The position numbers were made by a program, and so were the translations under genes. A stretch of 64,000 bases of DNA from Omphalotus guepiniiformis (Eukaryota; Basidiomycota; Agaricomycetes; Agaricales; Omphalotaceae): assembly GCA_028554645.1 (NCBI GenBank), contig JAQOOI010000075.1, positions 806,001 through 870,000 on the forward strand. Direction: 5' to 3'. Position 1 is the first letter of the stretch, and each line of letters opens with the position of its first letter. Shown piece after piece: positions 35,624-47,214 of this stretch. Under the pieces are notes generated by a model. That model was given only the letters and a program-made list of their open reading frames with translations. It did no database searches and was not told where the DNA came from.

Positions 35624-37937
35624 ATGTCCAGTTCTACTTCCATCGAATATCCTCCGGAGTTGCTTTCTAGAATTTGTGCACACATCTACTCTGCGTGTCT
35701 TCCTCCTAAGAAGACTTCGCTGGACCCGCTCATTATAGTGGATTGCGGAACACCTACATCACTCCCTTCGACCCTACCCCCAAGCCACTGGCCTGAACCT
35801 ATTTCTCGACAGACACTGACCAGTCTTTGTTTTGTGAATCATGCTTGGCGTGAAGCTGCTAGGCCTTGGCTCTGGCGTAAACTGGAGGTCCGTCTGCCGC
35901 GTTCCTGGCTTTCGCTGGTCGACGAGATCGCATGGAACTATGATGAAGAAACGGTGGACCAGGTAATGGAGAATACAGTCCGAGCTGCTGCCAGGGCTGC
36001 GATGGCATCTGCCCCGTCTGAATCAGATCTGGATAGGGACGCGGAGCAGAAACTTCATGACAGCATCCTCGACTCTATTGCGCCGCCAGAGGAGTCCATT
36101 CCTCCTGAGCTGCTTTCTCCAGTCGCTTCGCGCGAGCCGAGTCCTAGACGCTTCAGGCCAAAGAGCAAGAGCCCAGCTCGGTGGGAGCTCGTTCGAAGCA
36201 TCAGTGACGCGATTCAAAGCGTTTTTGACACTCGGCAGCCCGGATTTTATGGTTCGCATTCCTTCACGTTGTTTGAACTCACCTGACCTGCATAACATTG
36301 CAGTTCCTGCGCCACGGGATCCCCGTCCAGGGCATTATGTGCATTTCTTGGATTTTAATCACTTCCGAACCATTGGAATGCGACGATCGATTGATGAAGG
36401 TGTTAATAGTCGTTTTGTGACTGGTGACCGAGTAGAGGCCGTTTTGAAGGTAAGCTTCCTGTATGTATCAAGCTTTCCATTTGACGAGCTTGCGCACAGG
36501 AAATGCCCAACTTGACTGCTTTTGGGGCAACAGAATATATGGACGGGGCCCTCACTTTACCTGTACTTAATGAGCTGTTCCTACGCGGAGCACCTTCACG
36601 GGGTCGAGGTCGTCCCTCCCGTGGCCGTGCATTGGTGGATGTCATTGACGCAGAGCAGGAGGATCGAGAACGACGCCGACAATGTGTTGAGCTCGAGGCC
36701 ATTGACTTCACCGGTTGCGTTAGTGCAGTGTTTGTGAATTCACTGGATGAGTTCGTTATAACCCATCTGCTCCCACATGTGGAGACGGAAACAGGAAGTT
36801 TCGATAATTTGAATCGAGGTCTTTCTCGTTGTTGTCTCGATGATCCCCTCGTGTTTCCCGGTCTGCGGCGGCTAGGACTACGGGGTGTGAAATCAGTCAC
36901 ACCTCAAATTCTGTCTCCTTTTATATTGGCCTTTCCATCTCTTACGCATCTGGATCTATCTGGTACTCGAGTGTCTCCAGACATTCTCTCCGCTTTGGGT
37001 CAATCTTCGACGGTTCAGTTGATCTCACTGGCTCTTGCCCGGTGTGTCAAGTTAACCAGCCAAAGCATCAAGTCCTTCTTGATTGAATCTCCTGTGACCG
37101 CTGGGTTGCAAGAACTGAACCTGTACGGAGATGCGACATTCGTATCGCCCTTGGAAGAGGATGACTTGAAGGATATTGTATCGCAGGCTCCATGCTTCAT
37201 TAATGGAGGCCTTATATACCTCGATCTTTCAAGTGCACCCTTAACCAAGGACGTCCTGGATGCTATTCAACCGTTATCCAACCTACGCTCACTCGGATTG
37301 TGTCATATCCCAGACCTTTCGCTTAAAGATGTCGCAGACTTGCTCCGCAGTAAAGCAAGTAGCGTCGAAGTGCTCACGTTAGTGGGCTCCACTCCTGACC
37401 TTGATTGTGGTTTACGACCAGGTGCGACCGTGAATATCCCTAGCAGAGCAGCGATGCGGCAATCGTGTATTGCCCTACATTCCCATCTGATCACTCCATT
37501 GTGCACGCCGCCATTCTCGTTTGGCCTTTTGGACACAACAGCCGAGAGTAGACCTTGCCCCACAAGACTCAGGGTAGTAGAATTATCTCCCATTATGCTC
37601 AGCAGTTTGGGTACAGGTGCCGGGAGCTGGAGGATTGTAAAGAGCAAAGGTGGTAGAGGGTGGTATGTTGACACCTCTAGTGGATGGATAGGAAGTACAC
37701 TACGGCGGGATCTCGGGCCGGGCCATCCTTTGAGAATCGAGCTGGAGAGGCTGGCTGATGCCAATGGCAACGTCAGCAGTGGTGTAGGCTGGCACGCGCG
37801 GAAGATGGAGGTAAGTTCGCTGTTCTACTCATTTTGAGTACATCGGCATTGAACATGTATAGATCCTGCAGGGGCATGGAATGCTCGGACGAGAAGATGG
37901 GCTGTACGGAGCTGTAAGTTTTGCTTACCAAGGCTGA
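35624..37937 (+). CDS. F-box-like protein with leucine-rich repeats
   Basis: Probable substrate adaptor of an SCF ubiquitin ligase. The start at 35624 gives MSSSTSIEYPPELLSRICAH. The F-box-like helix set (YPPELLSRICAHI, then LTSLCFVNHAWREAARPWLW) occupies roughly residues 8-90. A Glu/Pro/Ser-rich loop follows. LRR-type segments come next: FPGLRRLGLRGVKSVT, FPSLTHLDLSGTRVSPDIL, LQELNLYGDATF, GLIYLDLSSAPLT, LSNLRSLGLCHIPDLSL. The C-terminal module (GWYVDTSSGWIG, then GWHARKME, then ILQGHGMLGREDGLYGAVSF) ends AYQG. The introns are about 36249-36303, 36449-36500 and 37811-37861. The length is about 710 residues. The substrate is unknown. Confidence 0.85.
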
Positions 37938-38457
37938 GCAGAATATCGCGAAGGTGTACACAGGGTGTAATGCATTTTTGCGTATGTACACTGCCTGCAG
38001 CCGCAGCCTACGGTCCCAAAGCGAGTCGGAACTTGACTCAGCGACGGAGCATGCCACCAGCGCCAGGTGCCCGACGGAGCTCTTATATCATGAATCTAGG
38101 TATGCATACACGCAGCATGAGGAGTTGAAACTGGAACGGGGCTTTGAACTGGCTTTAAGTAGTTGGATAAGTGCATACTGTGGTGTTAATAATGCTGTAA
38201 AACATGAGTCGTACATAGATACTTTCGAGTGAAAAGGAAAAATGGTGTGTCAGTCACGTAATGCCAAGCCTTGAATGGATGGCAGTGGCACGTGGAATAT
38301 TGTGGCGTGTTGTTGGCGCCGATTGTATTCGGGGGTTCTCTGATCATTTTTGATCCAAACCTGTTGAACATACCTTATATTTCAACAGCTTTTTGCTCAT
38401 TCTACACATTCCCCACTCTTTTCTTCTCTTTTTCCGCAGCATGGGTTCGTACATCAT
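37938..38457. promoter_or_regulatory. Upstream region of the CAX gene
   Basis: 520 bp between the F-box stop and the assigned CAX start. It includes a CACGTG at 38289-38294 and a pyrimidine-rich run (cttttcttctctttttccgcag) just before 38441. No separate gene is seen. Confidence 0.5.
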
Positions 38458-40919
38458 ATGTCCTGTATATATTTCTTCAATCGTTCATCAGGTTTCGCAG
38501 TAGATCCCCAAACCTCAAGCTCCGTCGAGTCCGGTCAGCCCCTGGTCAGCGACATACCAAATAGAGCAGACCTGGCAACAAGAACGTCCGGAAATATCAC
38601 CAGAAGATCTAACACAGCTGGCTCGCAAGGTCGCCTGCCATTCACCCTCGAACGAGTAAAGACTTCGATGTTCAAGCCCGAGAAGAAGATTGGTCCTACG
38701 CCTACGTTCTGGCACAGTATACGATCTGTGGTAACGGCGTCTTGTTCGTTTCGTCACTGCCTTGCGTGTTGTGTGTGTTCATGACGTTGAAACAGGGTTA
38801 AACGTGCTGCTGGTGTTCATCCCGGTATCAGTACGTCATGTCAGCCTGTTAACCTTTTACTTATGAAAATCTAATGTGTTCATGCACTCAGTGGGCACTC
38901 CACTTTGCCACGCCTGATAACGACACCATTATATTTGTTTGTACGTCGTGATGTGGATTCCTCCCTTTGTTTACTGAATCGTTGAGAATTAGTTTCTTTC
39001 CTTGCCATTATACCCCTGGCTAAGGTATGCGCGTAAAGTTAAAGATATTTTCGAGCTCTGTTCTGAGATGGCATTGTGCATGACAGCTACTTGCTTTTGC
39101 CACCGATGAGCTTTCCCTGCGAGTAGGCCAGACTCTCGCAGGTCTTCTCAACGCCACCCTAGTATGTATTACTTCAAGCGTCATCGTATTTCTCTGACTA
39201 TTTCTCTCTAGGGAAATGCGTAAGTAACTTTTCGTATCTGGATGGCCCCTTCTCACGCACACTGCAGTGTTGAATTGATTGTTGCTGTGCGTCAATGGAT
39301 TCAAATCTGATCATATCGTTCTGACCCCGACTTCATAGATAATTGCTCTAGTAAAATGCGAACTACATATCGTGCAATCTTCCCGTAAGTCTAATGTTAG
39401 CGTCAACCAACATTATTAACTCCTTAACGATTGCTCTTGAAGTGGTCGGATCAATTCTCAGTAATCTTCGTCAGTGTTCAAGTTTGTTCATCAGATATGC
39501 AGCTGGAATTGAATCCTCGCTGTTTAGTTCTCGTGCTGGGAATGTGTTTCTTTGCCGGTGGTATCAGATTTTCTGAGCAAGGATTTGGCGCAGGTATGCT
39601 TTTTGGCATCGTAACCACGAAGAGGTTTAATTCTCTTGCACAGTAACAACACAGCTAAATGCTTCGTTGTTGACTGTCAGTGTGATCGCTGTCTTATTAC
39701 CTGCAGCGTTCCACGTAAACGTCACTGCTCAATCGGATAGCGACGAAGGATCTGATATATTAAAACTCAGCCATGGTGTACGTTGACTCATTTTATACAT
39801 TCATCATGCTCATCAATTAGCATTAGGTCGCTCTTATATTGCTGTTTAGTAAGTAACGTTTTAATTCCTCTGACTTGGACTAAGCTCGTCTATAGTCTAT
39901 GGATCGTATCTGTTCTTTCAACTCTATTCTCACGCAACGTTATACACGGATGAAAGCGATATCATCAAATCCACCAAGTATGCTCCAAGACCCAAGAAGA
40001 ATAAGGACGGCGATGATACATCGTTATCCGCGACTCCTAGGGAAGTGGAGAATGGGACCACTGAAAAGCAAGAGGAGGAAGAAGAAGAAGAAGAACCTCA
40101 AATGAGCCTTATAACGACGATCATCTTGCTAGCTGTTGTTACAGTGGTATGTTCCCGACTTCCCAGTTCGAACTAATGAACATAACGATTGTACAGCTTG
40201 TCGCTGTTACTGCTGAGTGGTTAGTTGACTCTATCAGTGGTCTCACTGATAGTGGTCACATCAGTCAAGAATTTGTTGGAATTATCCTACTTCCCATAGT
40301 GGGTAATGCAGCGGAACATGTGACTGCGGTTACGGTTTCTGTCAAGGATAAATTGACTCTCAGCTTGGGCGTGGCTGTTGGTTCCAGTATCGTGAGTTTT
40401 ATGTCCACATTGTCTGAACATCATGTCCCTGATATCACACCCTGGTTAGCAAATTGCTCTTTTCGTCATCCCGTGCGTCATTTCAGTTGGCCAAAGGTGC
40501 AATTTAACAGGTTGTTCCTTTTAGCTTCATCGTTGTCCTCGGCTGGATTCTGGGCAAGCCATTGACGCTGCTCTTTGATCCCTATGAGTCCATTACACTT
40601 TTCCTTGCTGGTATGCCACCTTCTACACGTATAAGTTCATTATTCTAACATAAATTTCTAGTGCTCACAGTGAACTACTGTGTGCAAGACGGCAAGTCCA
40701 ACTGGCTAGAGGGCATGATTTTGATGTGTAAGTATATCCAATTCTCTCTGTGTTATCGATGGATTATTTATTCGTGGCACAGGTTTGTATGTTATCCTCG
40801 GTGTCACTTTCTGGTTCTACCCTGGTTTGTGCAATGTTTTTATTATTTCGTAGGCAATCTCGCTGACCATCTAGATAGGTTCGGACCCATCTGGTGGCCT
40901 ATATGCTACTTGCAGTTAA
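38458..40919 (+). CDS. VCX1: Vacuolar-type Ca2+/H+ exchanger (CAX family)
   Basis: Proton-driven Ca2+ antiporter of the vacuole. At least 13 short exons are needed. After a Ser/Arg-rich N terminus, the helices run: GLNVLLVFIPVSWALHFATP, FSFLAIIPLAKLLAFATDEL, then the first CAX signature GNAVELIVAI. Next come SILSNLLLVLGMCFFAGG and an acidic loop (KQEEEEEEEEPQM). The second signature is VGNAAEHVTAVTVSVKDKL followed by LGVAVGSSIQIALFVIP. It ends LGVTFWFYPGSDPSGGLYAT at 40919. An 8-nt microexon (39212-39219, GGAAATGC) codes the GNA of the first signature. The start is uncertain: 38458 (MSCIYFF) is used, but the ATG at 38441 with an immediate intron is possible. Confidence 0.92.
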
Positions 40920-41113
40920 GTTACCATGGACCTAATGTATATCATTATCATATTCCACACGACGTCTTCGTGGAGGCAGGGACTATATCATACATGCTTT
41001 GTCACTATACCCGTTCTTACTACGATCTCTGTTATACCTTGAATAATACATCGGTCATGTTGAGCACACGAAACATGAACAAAGCCTTCTTCAGCCTATA
41101 ATATACAATAGCC

Positions 41114-42463
41114 TCATAACTTTGCTCTTGATGTTGAAGTGTTAAGTGTGGCTGCAGCTGAAGCTAAGACCACTGTATTTCGTTCTTTCACCTTGGTAGC
41201 TATCAGAAATGGTTAATTTTGGAACTTGTAATGATTGAAAACGGGGTCAAAAAACCTACAAAAGATGACAGTACCCCCTTCCTTCCACATTTCGGTGATG
41301 AGGGTCTCCCCCGGATACACTACGCCGGCAAAGCTGTTGTTCACCCAATGTCAATGTCTGATATAATTCCTACGAGAAGACTAAAACTCACCGAACTTTG
41401 ATACTGGTAAACTCTCCATATGTTTGGAGAACATGTTTTCCTGAAATACCCATAGAGCAAAGACCGTGGAGTATAGGTTTGTCGAATCCTCCAATGGCAG
41501 CAAATTCGGGGAGAATCTAATCAATAATGAACAGTCTATGTATATCCTGCTTCGCTGTAAAGGAATAGACTAACATGAAGAGGATTGATGTCCCCGCTAA
41601 GCCTAGATGGTTCATCAGTAACTCATTGAAGTGAAACGAGGAGAGCGCGCGCTAAGCCTATACAATGCGGCTTGGAAGGGTGTTGTCTGTTCCTCTACAG
41701 TCGCGTCTGGTGCACGTTTTGGGGGTGCATTGGCTGCCGATGCTGGACCTCTGTCTGCAATGATGTCAACTATGGGCGGATTACTCTAGCACTGGCTCGC
41801 CCACCCATTCCGGAACGTTTTCCTCCAAACCCGCCCGATCCACGAATGAACACCGTAGACTGATTCTCGAATATAAGGTCCCCAGTGTTCTTATTCCGTG
41901 TCTCAACAATAAGTGTGACAGCAGCTGCCTTGCCTTTATCCAATACTTCTAGTATCCTTTACAGTAGAGGGACTCAGAATATTATTAAAGGCGTGCTAAA
42001 GAATGACTAACCTGGCCTTGCTAATCAATTCTCCACTAGTAGGAATAGGACCTTTGATACTGAGATATTGTTCTCCATGCAGAAGTTTTGCCTACAAAAA
42101 GTGAGAAGAGATAGTGGAAACTCAGGAACATAGAACCTACGGGATTGAAATCAGGGAGCCAATCCAGAGGTATCCCTCCGCTGGCATGAAATTGGGGAAT
42201 GACACCGAATGTCGGCAGGGCTGCAAATTCGTCGTGTCCTTCGTAGGTCCATTGTAGCTCTTGTTCCGTGGCACCAATACCCAAATTGTATAGAATCACA
42301 TCGCGCTACAGCGAAACGCTTGAACATTGGTGAAACGAAGGAGGAATTTAGTTTTTACCTCGGTGAAGGAGTAATCGACATCTACGATTTGATTCTTAGC
42401 TTCGACCACTAATTGAGGATCCTGTGGGTCTGCGAAAGCATTGGGATTGCTGAAATCAGACAT
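41114..42463 (-). CDS. Stand-alone peroxisomal MaoC-type 2-enoyl-CoA hydratase (Fox2 C-terminal domain equivalent)
   Basis: Double-hotdog hydratase expected to hydrate trans-2-enoyl-CoA to (3R)-hydroxyacyl-CoA in peroxisomal beta-oxidation. The start at 42463 gives [17 protein letters not shown]. The family blocks are [50 protein letters not shown] and [20 protein letters not shown]. They continue through [16 protein letters not shown] to the catalytic motif [15 protein letters not shown], then [20 protein letters not shown]. The C terminus reads SRAKL-stop, a PTS1 tripeptide (AKL). In yeast and ascomycetes this domain is the last third of Fox2; here it is a separate gene. One intron (41603-41657) is GC-AG and flanked by an 11 bp direct repeat. 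It is convergent with CAX, 194 bp away. Confidence 0.9.
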
Positions 42464-45235
42464 GGTGGTTCACTTCAACTTGAGCTTAGACTCGCCGAAT
42501 TCATTGCGACCCATACAATCACATGCTACACCACCGGCCCGACTATGTAGCCCTAACCCCAGAAGCCCTATTAGGCGCACGCATATTGCCGCTGGTCCTT
42601 CAAGTGACTTCGCATCCCCTACTCATGATCACACATTCAATCTCAACTCTTTTCTTTTTGCACGCAGTATCCTGTGAGCAACATGTCGAAATAGCTTGGT
42701 AAGACTACAGTATTCTTCTGTATCGCGAAGTCGCTTCGACTACCCTCTTCTTTTATTGTTCAACGATTTTGTAGGGAGAAATTATATAAGGAACAGTGTT
42801 CGGAACACAGGATGAAATTCTGTGACCCGGGTATCACCAGCACCTTCTGGGTCGTATTTTCAGGTGAATCTGCTGATCGAGCTTCCCGATATACCGGTTG
42901 CTCAACAGTCGACGTTGAACGTTTGGGACCAGCAAGGTACAGTAGTATAATCGCCTCTTCATTATCTGAACAGCTTTCTATGACACGAGGCTATTCCGTC
43001 ATACGAATCTAAAGCCTATTGTTCGTTCTAGCTTTCATATGCCAATCGAGTGTTGACTGAGTAATGGAGCTCTACCTTACTTAGTGCAGGCAGCAGAATC
43101 GGTGAATCGACGATCCATGGCATTGCACAAACGAGGCACCCGGCGGCAGTATGCTATTACGTCCTTCCATTGCGGGTTGAATGCGTGAGCTTTCAAAGCT
43201 ATGTACATACTACCCTATACTACCCTCTACTACCCTGTGTCGATAACACTGATGTGCCTGATAGTTTGTTTGTTCGCTTTCCTCTACACCGGAACGTTTG
43301 ATGATGAGATGACCCTTATGTTCCAGTGCCGAGGCCATCTCCGACTTCATGAACTCAAGTTCATCGTCTGTCCTACAGTTTGCATTCTAGACTGACACCG
43401 ATTACGATCATTAGGTACCTCACGCGTCTGCAAGATGCCCTCAAGACCTTCTGTCGCTTCGAATTTCGCAATGTCACTTTTTCTGTATTCGCTAAACTTG
43501 GGTATCACTAACGAAGCCCGCACGTATGTTAACTGAATGCATCGACTACAGAAAGCGGAGTAGCTCCAATTATCTCTTTCCCTATCGTTTCTCTATTTTC
43601 GCCGCGCAGTCTCTTACTCAAACAATACGACTAGATTTAGTTTCTCCAGCACGGTGTCGCGTGGGTAAGAGATCCGACCAGTATTCAAGATGCCAATTAG
43701 TTCTTGTTGTTCCTGTTCAGTTTCCGAGCAGCTGTTCTGATGTCTTCTCCTATTTTATGGATAGAAACCTCAAGGGGACCTAACAAGTTACACGGTCTGT
43801 TTCTCTCCAATCAGGCCAGTCACACGACTAAAGGTGCTGGCGATTTGAAGAGGACGAATCATGTTCACCATCAGAAGCTCGCTGTATGTGTGGCTCACAT
43901 TTCTTGGCCTTATTGTGGACTAGCTCACTGAATGAGGAAGTATTTTGTGCCATGAGCCGGGGGTAAGTATTTCCGCAAAGTTGGAGCAACGGTTAAGTCT
44001 TTACTATTCCAGTCTCCTGGCTCCGAAGTCAGAAGCACTCATATCCGAGTCTCACTCGACCTTCGGGCACGAGTGTGGGATCACAAAAGGTTGCCTTCTG
44101 TTTGGACGAGTTTGAGGACTTCAGTGGAACCTCTCAATTCATGTTCTTTGCTTGTTCTACTCGGAAAATGCCTGTAGCTTCCTGCGATCCAATGACTAGG
44201 CAAGTGGTTTCTCTCATGATACCCCAGGTCCGAAGTGTAATTCTCTGCTTTCATCAAGCCACTAGTTTGCTCCGCCCTTTATTATTGATGCTGCACCAAC
44301 GCTTCTTTTCAGGAGGCTGAGCACTTGATCAGGAACTACCTCGTCTAATGACCTCTAATGACCCCCGGGACGCTGGCCGTAGTAAGTATTTGATATCGGA
44401 AAGCTTCTCCGAACCCCCAGGGCATACCTCCGCATATGGAATATTGATTTCCTGTATGAAGTGGTTTATGTCCCCGTGGAGGGCTAGGCTTTATCTATGG
44501 CGGTGCTATCGGAGGGATTAGTATGACGCACGTACTTATATAGCCCAGGTAACAACGAGATCTCCCTGAACGAAACCCAGTCCACTTTTTCTTTTTGCCG
44601 ATACAATCAGTCACCGGTGCGTGTGTCACTCGTACACGGGCTTACGATCGATGCTGATACGGGCTTCGCATAGATGTGCTATCGAGAACTGTGACTGCCT
44701 GTTCCGTGCATACCTTGTTTCACACTAAGTATCGTTTGATTTTTATTAGCCGTGGTGACCTGTACAGAGGATGCAAGGTCCGTCGTTCACTCTTTGGCGT
44801 TCCTATGGACGGAATAATTTAACGGGACCTGCGCAGCCTAACTCCCATTTTCAAGCAACGGACTATGCGCCTGGACCGATTATCGATTGTAATTCACCCG
44901 AGTGCGGCGTGAGCAACGCGCACATTCACACAAGTCCGTGTAATTGCCCGAGGGTGGGTAATCGATGACGACTTTTCAATTTGCGGAACACTTACTGTCG
45001 CCTGCAGCGCATTAGCGTTAGGCAATGCATCGTAAACCAATTTTATACTATTTGCGATAACTGCAAACGAATTGAGTTGGATCGTAGAGTAGGCCGTTGA
45101 CGAACTATAATTTCAACATCTGCTAGCTCCTGTTGGAGGGACACGAGTTATTGTAGTAATCAATTCCATGTATTACATTTCAAAGGAACCCACATCCTAG
45201 TCTCCGAGTTATGTCACTTGCGATATGTATTGGTA
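42464..45235. other. Gene-poor, probably decayed DNA
   Basis: About 2.8 kb with no supportable gene. Several short plus-strand frames look like coding relics broken by stops and phase shifts. One is 42868-42990 (beginning VNLLIELPDIPVAQQ, with a TAG soon after). Others are near 43270-43390, 43530-43780 and 44080-44320. I cannot assign any to a family. No terminal repeats or transposase motif were seen. Confidence 0.4.
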
Positions 45236-46848
45236 TCAGAAACGTTTTCCACCGCGCTTCAAGGGTTGTCTAGCACCACCCCTTCCAGTATTGGATCCAT
45301 TCTTGAGTTTTGCCACACGACGCTTACGCTCTTCTTCACTATCTTCATCACTAGAAGATGTATCAGGCTTCTTCTTCTTTACAGGACGAGGTGGGGATGA
45401 GTCGGTGTCGGAGGTGGCGTTCTGAGGGCGAGAATACGATTGAGAGGGTCCAGGTGACCTGAGCTTGGTTGATTCTGGTTGAATCTTGGCCGATGATGTA
45501 GGGGCTGCCGCCACTGAAACTGTACCAGAGGTGTTTGGCTCGCTGTCTTCTGATTCGGTAGCAGAGTCATCCGCTATAGGTCGTTCATTGATCGGCTCAG
45601 GAATAGCCGTAGAAGAATCCGGGAATGGTGAGGGCGCCTTGGAGACTATGTCTTCTTCCAAAACGCTATTCAACTAAGAAAAACAGTGGGCTGTTGACTT
45701 GAAAAAGTTGTCACAAGTGCACGTACCACTGGCTCCGGAGTATCTGGACGTGGGTTTATCGGAGTTTGGGTAGGAGATGGTACCTTGGCTTGCGATGGAA
45801 TCAAAATATCGAGCCTCGGGCTTTCAACGGTGGAATGGACAGCAGCTACACGAATTTTCCTTTATTAGATACTACTGTAGCGAGCAATCAAAACGCAGTA
45901 AGTGTGCTCACGCAGGTCAGACACGGCGTTGAACAAGGCAGTTACGCGTCGAAGGCTGGTAGCCAACCGAGGTTTTGACAGCGCATTTTTGATATGTGTA
46001 TCGACAGCTCTCCTTGCAGTCCGCCCCATCTTGTCAATGGCCTGAACAGGTACATAGTCTTGGACACACATGCACTTGTCTGGAAGGAGCTGGCACACAC
46101 CTTTTCAAGGGCAGACTCCGAGAGCTCGCCTACGGGTTCGCCAGCTGAGAACGCCAGATGATTGACGCTAATGAGAGGCAGCACAAGGTGTGTCGAAATG
46201 ATCTCGGCAGAATTATTGTAGCCCATGAAGCAGGCTTCCCATCTCCATTTAAACGATTCACATTCAATTTTGAAGGCAAGATCCTTAAACAGAAATAAAT
46301 GAGATGCAGCACAAGGTTAAAAGAGTCTGACAGAATAGCGAGAATCTAAGATCTCGAAGGAAGTGTCAGTCATGCCACCTAATGTATGGACTTTGGTTAG
46401 GTTTTCGAGACAATTCAACCTCCATTCTTCCTCATCTTCGTCATGAAGAAGCTGGGATGTATCCATGTCATTGCAGGCTCTCCATCTTCGCGCAATTTGA
46501 TTGCTGTTGAGTACTGGAGAACATGAGTACTCACTCCCGTTCACAACTTACTCATTGTAGAAACAAACCTTCGCTCCAGACAGATTTCGTGTCGGTGATC
46601 ATCACCAGACATGTCATATCAATGGTTGATGAGTGAAACTTCTACATCGAAGGGTTTGCTGAATGAAACTTGTTCAACAACCATAAAAACGAACGATTAG
46701 GTACGGCTTGGACTGTTGGATGTCGACTTTTGCCAGCCACTCCTTTTTCAAGAGATGCTTTGATTGGTCCTAACGGAAAAAAAAGACGTCGTATTAGCGT
46801 GCTATTCGCACTTTGAGATGTCATTGAAACCTCGGGAAATTGATCCAT
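45236..46848 (-). CDS. NHEJ1: XLF/NHEJ1-like non-homologous end-joining factor
   Basis: Expected to act with XRCC4 and ligase IV in double-strand break repair. The start at 46848 gives MDQFPE. An intron joins this to DQSKHLLKKEWLAKVDIQQ and SKPYLIVRFYGC. Next come VMITDTKSVWSEG, the block SNQIARRWRACNDMD, and the head-domain end CESFKWRWEACFMGYNNSAE. The dimerisation helix region reads LVLPLISVNHLAFSAGE, then AIDKMGRTARRAVDTHIKNA, then KPRLATSLRRVTALF. The C-terminal tail is acidic, Ser-rich and basic at the end (PRPVKKKKPDTSSS, ending LKRGGKRF), consistent with the Ku/DNA-binding tail of XLF. Some 5' splice sites are approximate. It is divergent from the FHA/G-patch gene. Confidence 0.83.
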
Positions 46849-47214
46849 GACTGGAAACTGTAGACTTTATGGGTCAACCTTTAGATGTGATGGGTCTCAG
46901 TCAGAAAACCAAGAAAGCAGAAACATTAGTTGTCACTTACCTAGTGTGAATAATCCACAGTACATAAGAAAGAACAACGTTGAAGATAACGTATGGCATG
47001 GGATGCCATAAGCTGGTGACGCCAAACCGGCTTTCGCACTGACCGCGCCATTCGACGCGCGCTTCACGGTCCTTTATCTTCCTCTTAACTTGTGTATTAG
47101 TATTCTCAAACTTTAAACTACTGAATTTCTGCCGAGGCCCTTTTCATTCAAGTAATTCCACTGCTTAAACTTAGGCTCCACGTAAATTCTCTACCTTACA
47201 TCCAGAATTGGAAC
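46849..47214. promoter_or_regulatory. Divergent promoter, XLF / FHA-G-patch
   Basis: 366 bp between two divergent starts. No gene is seen. Confidence 0.6.
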
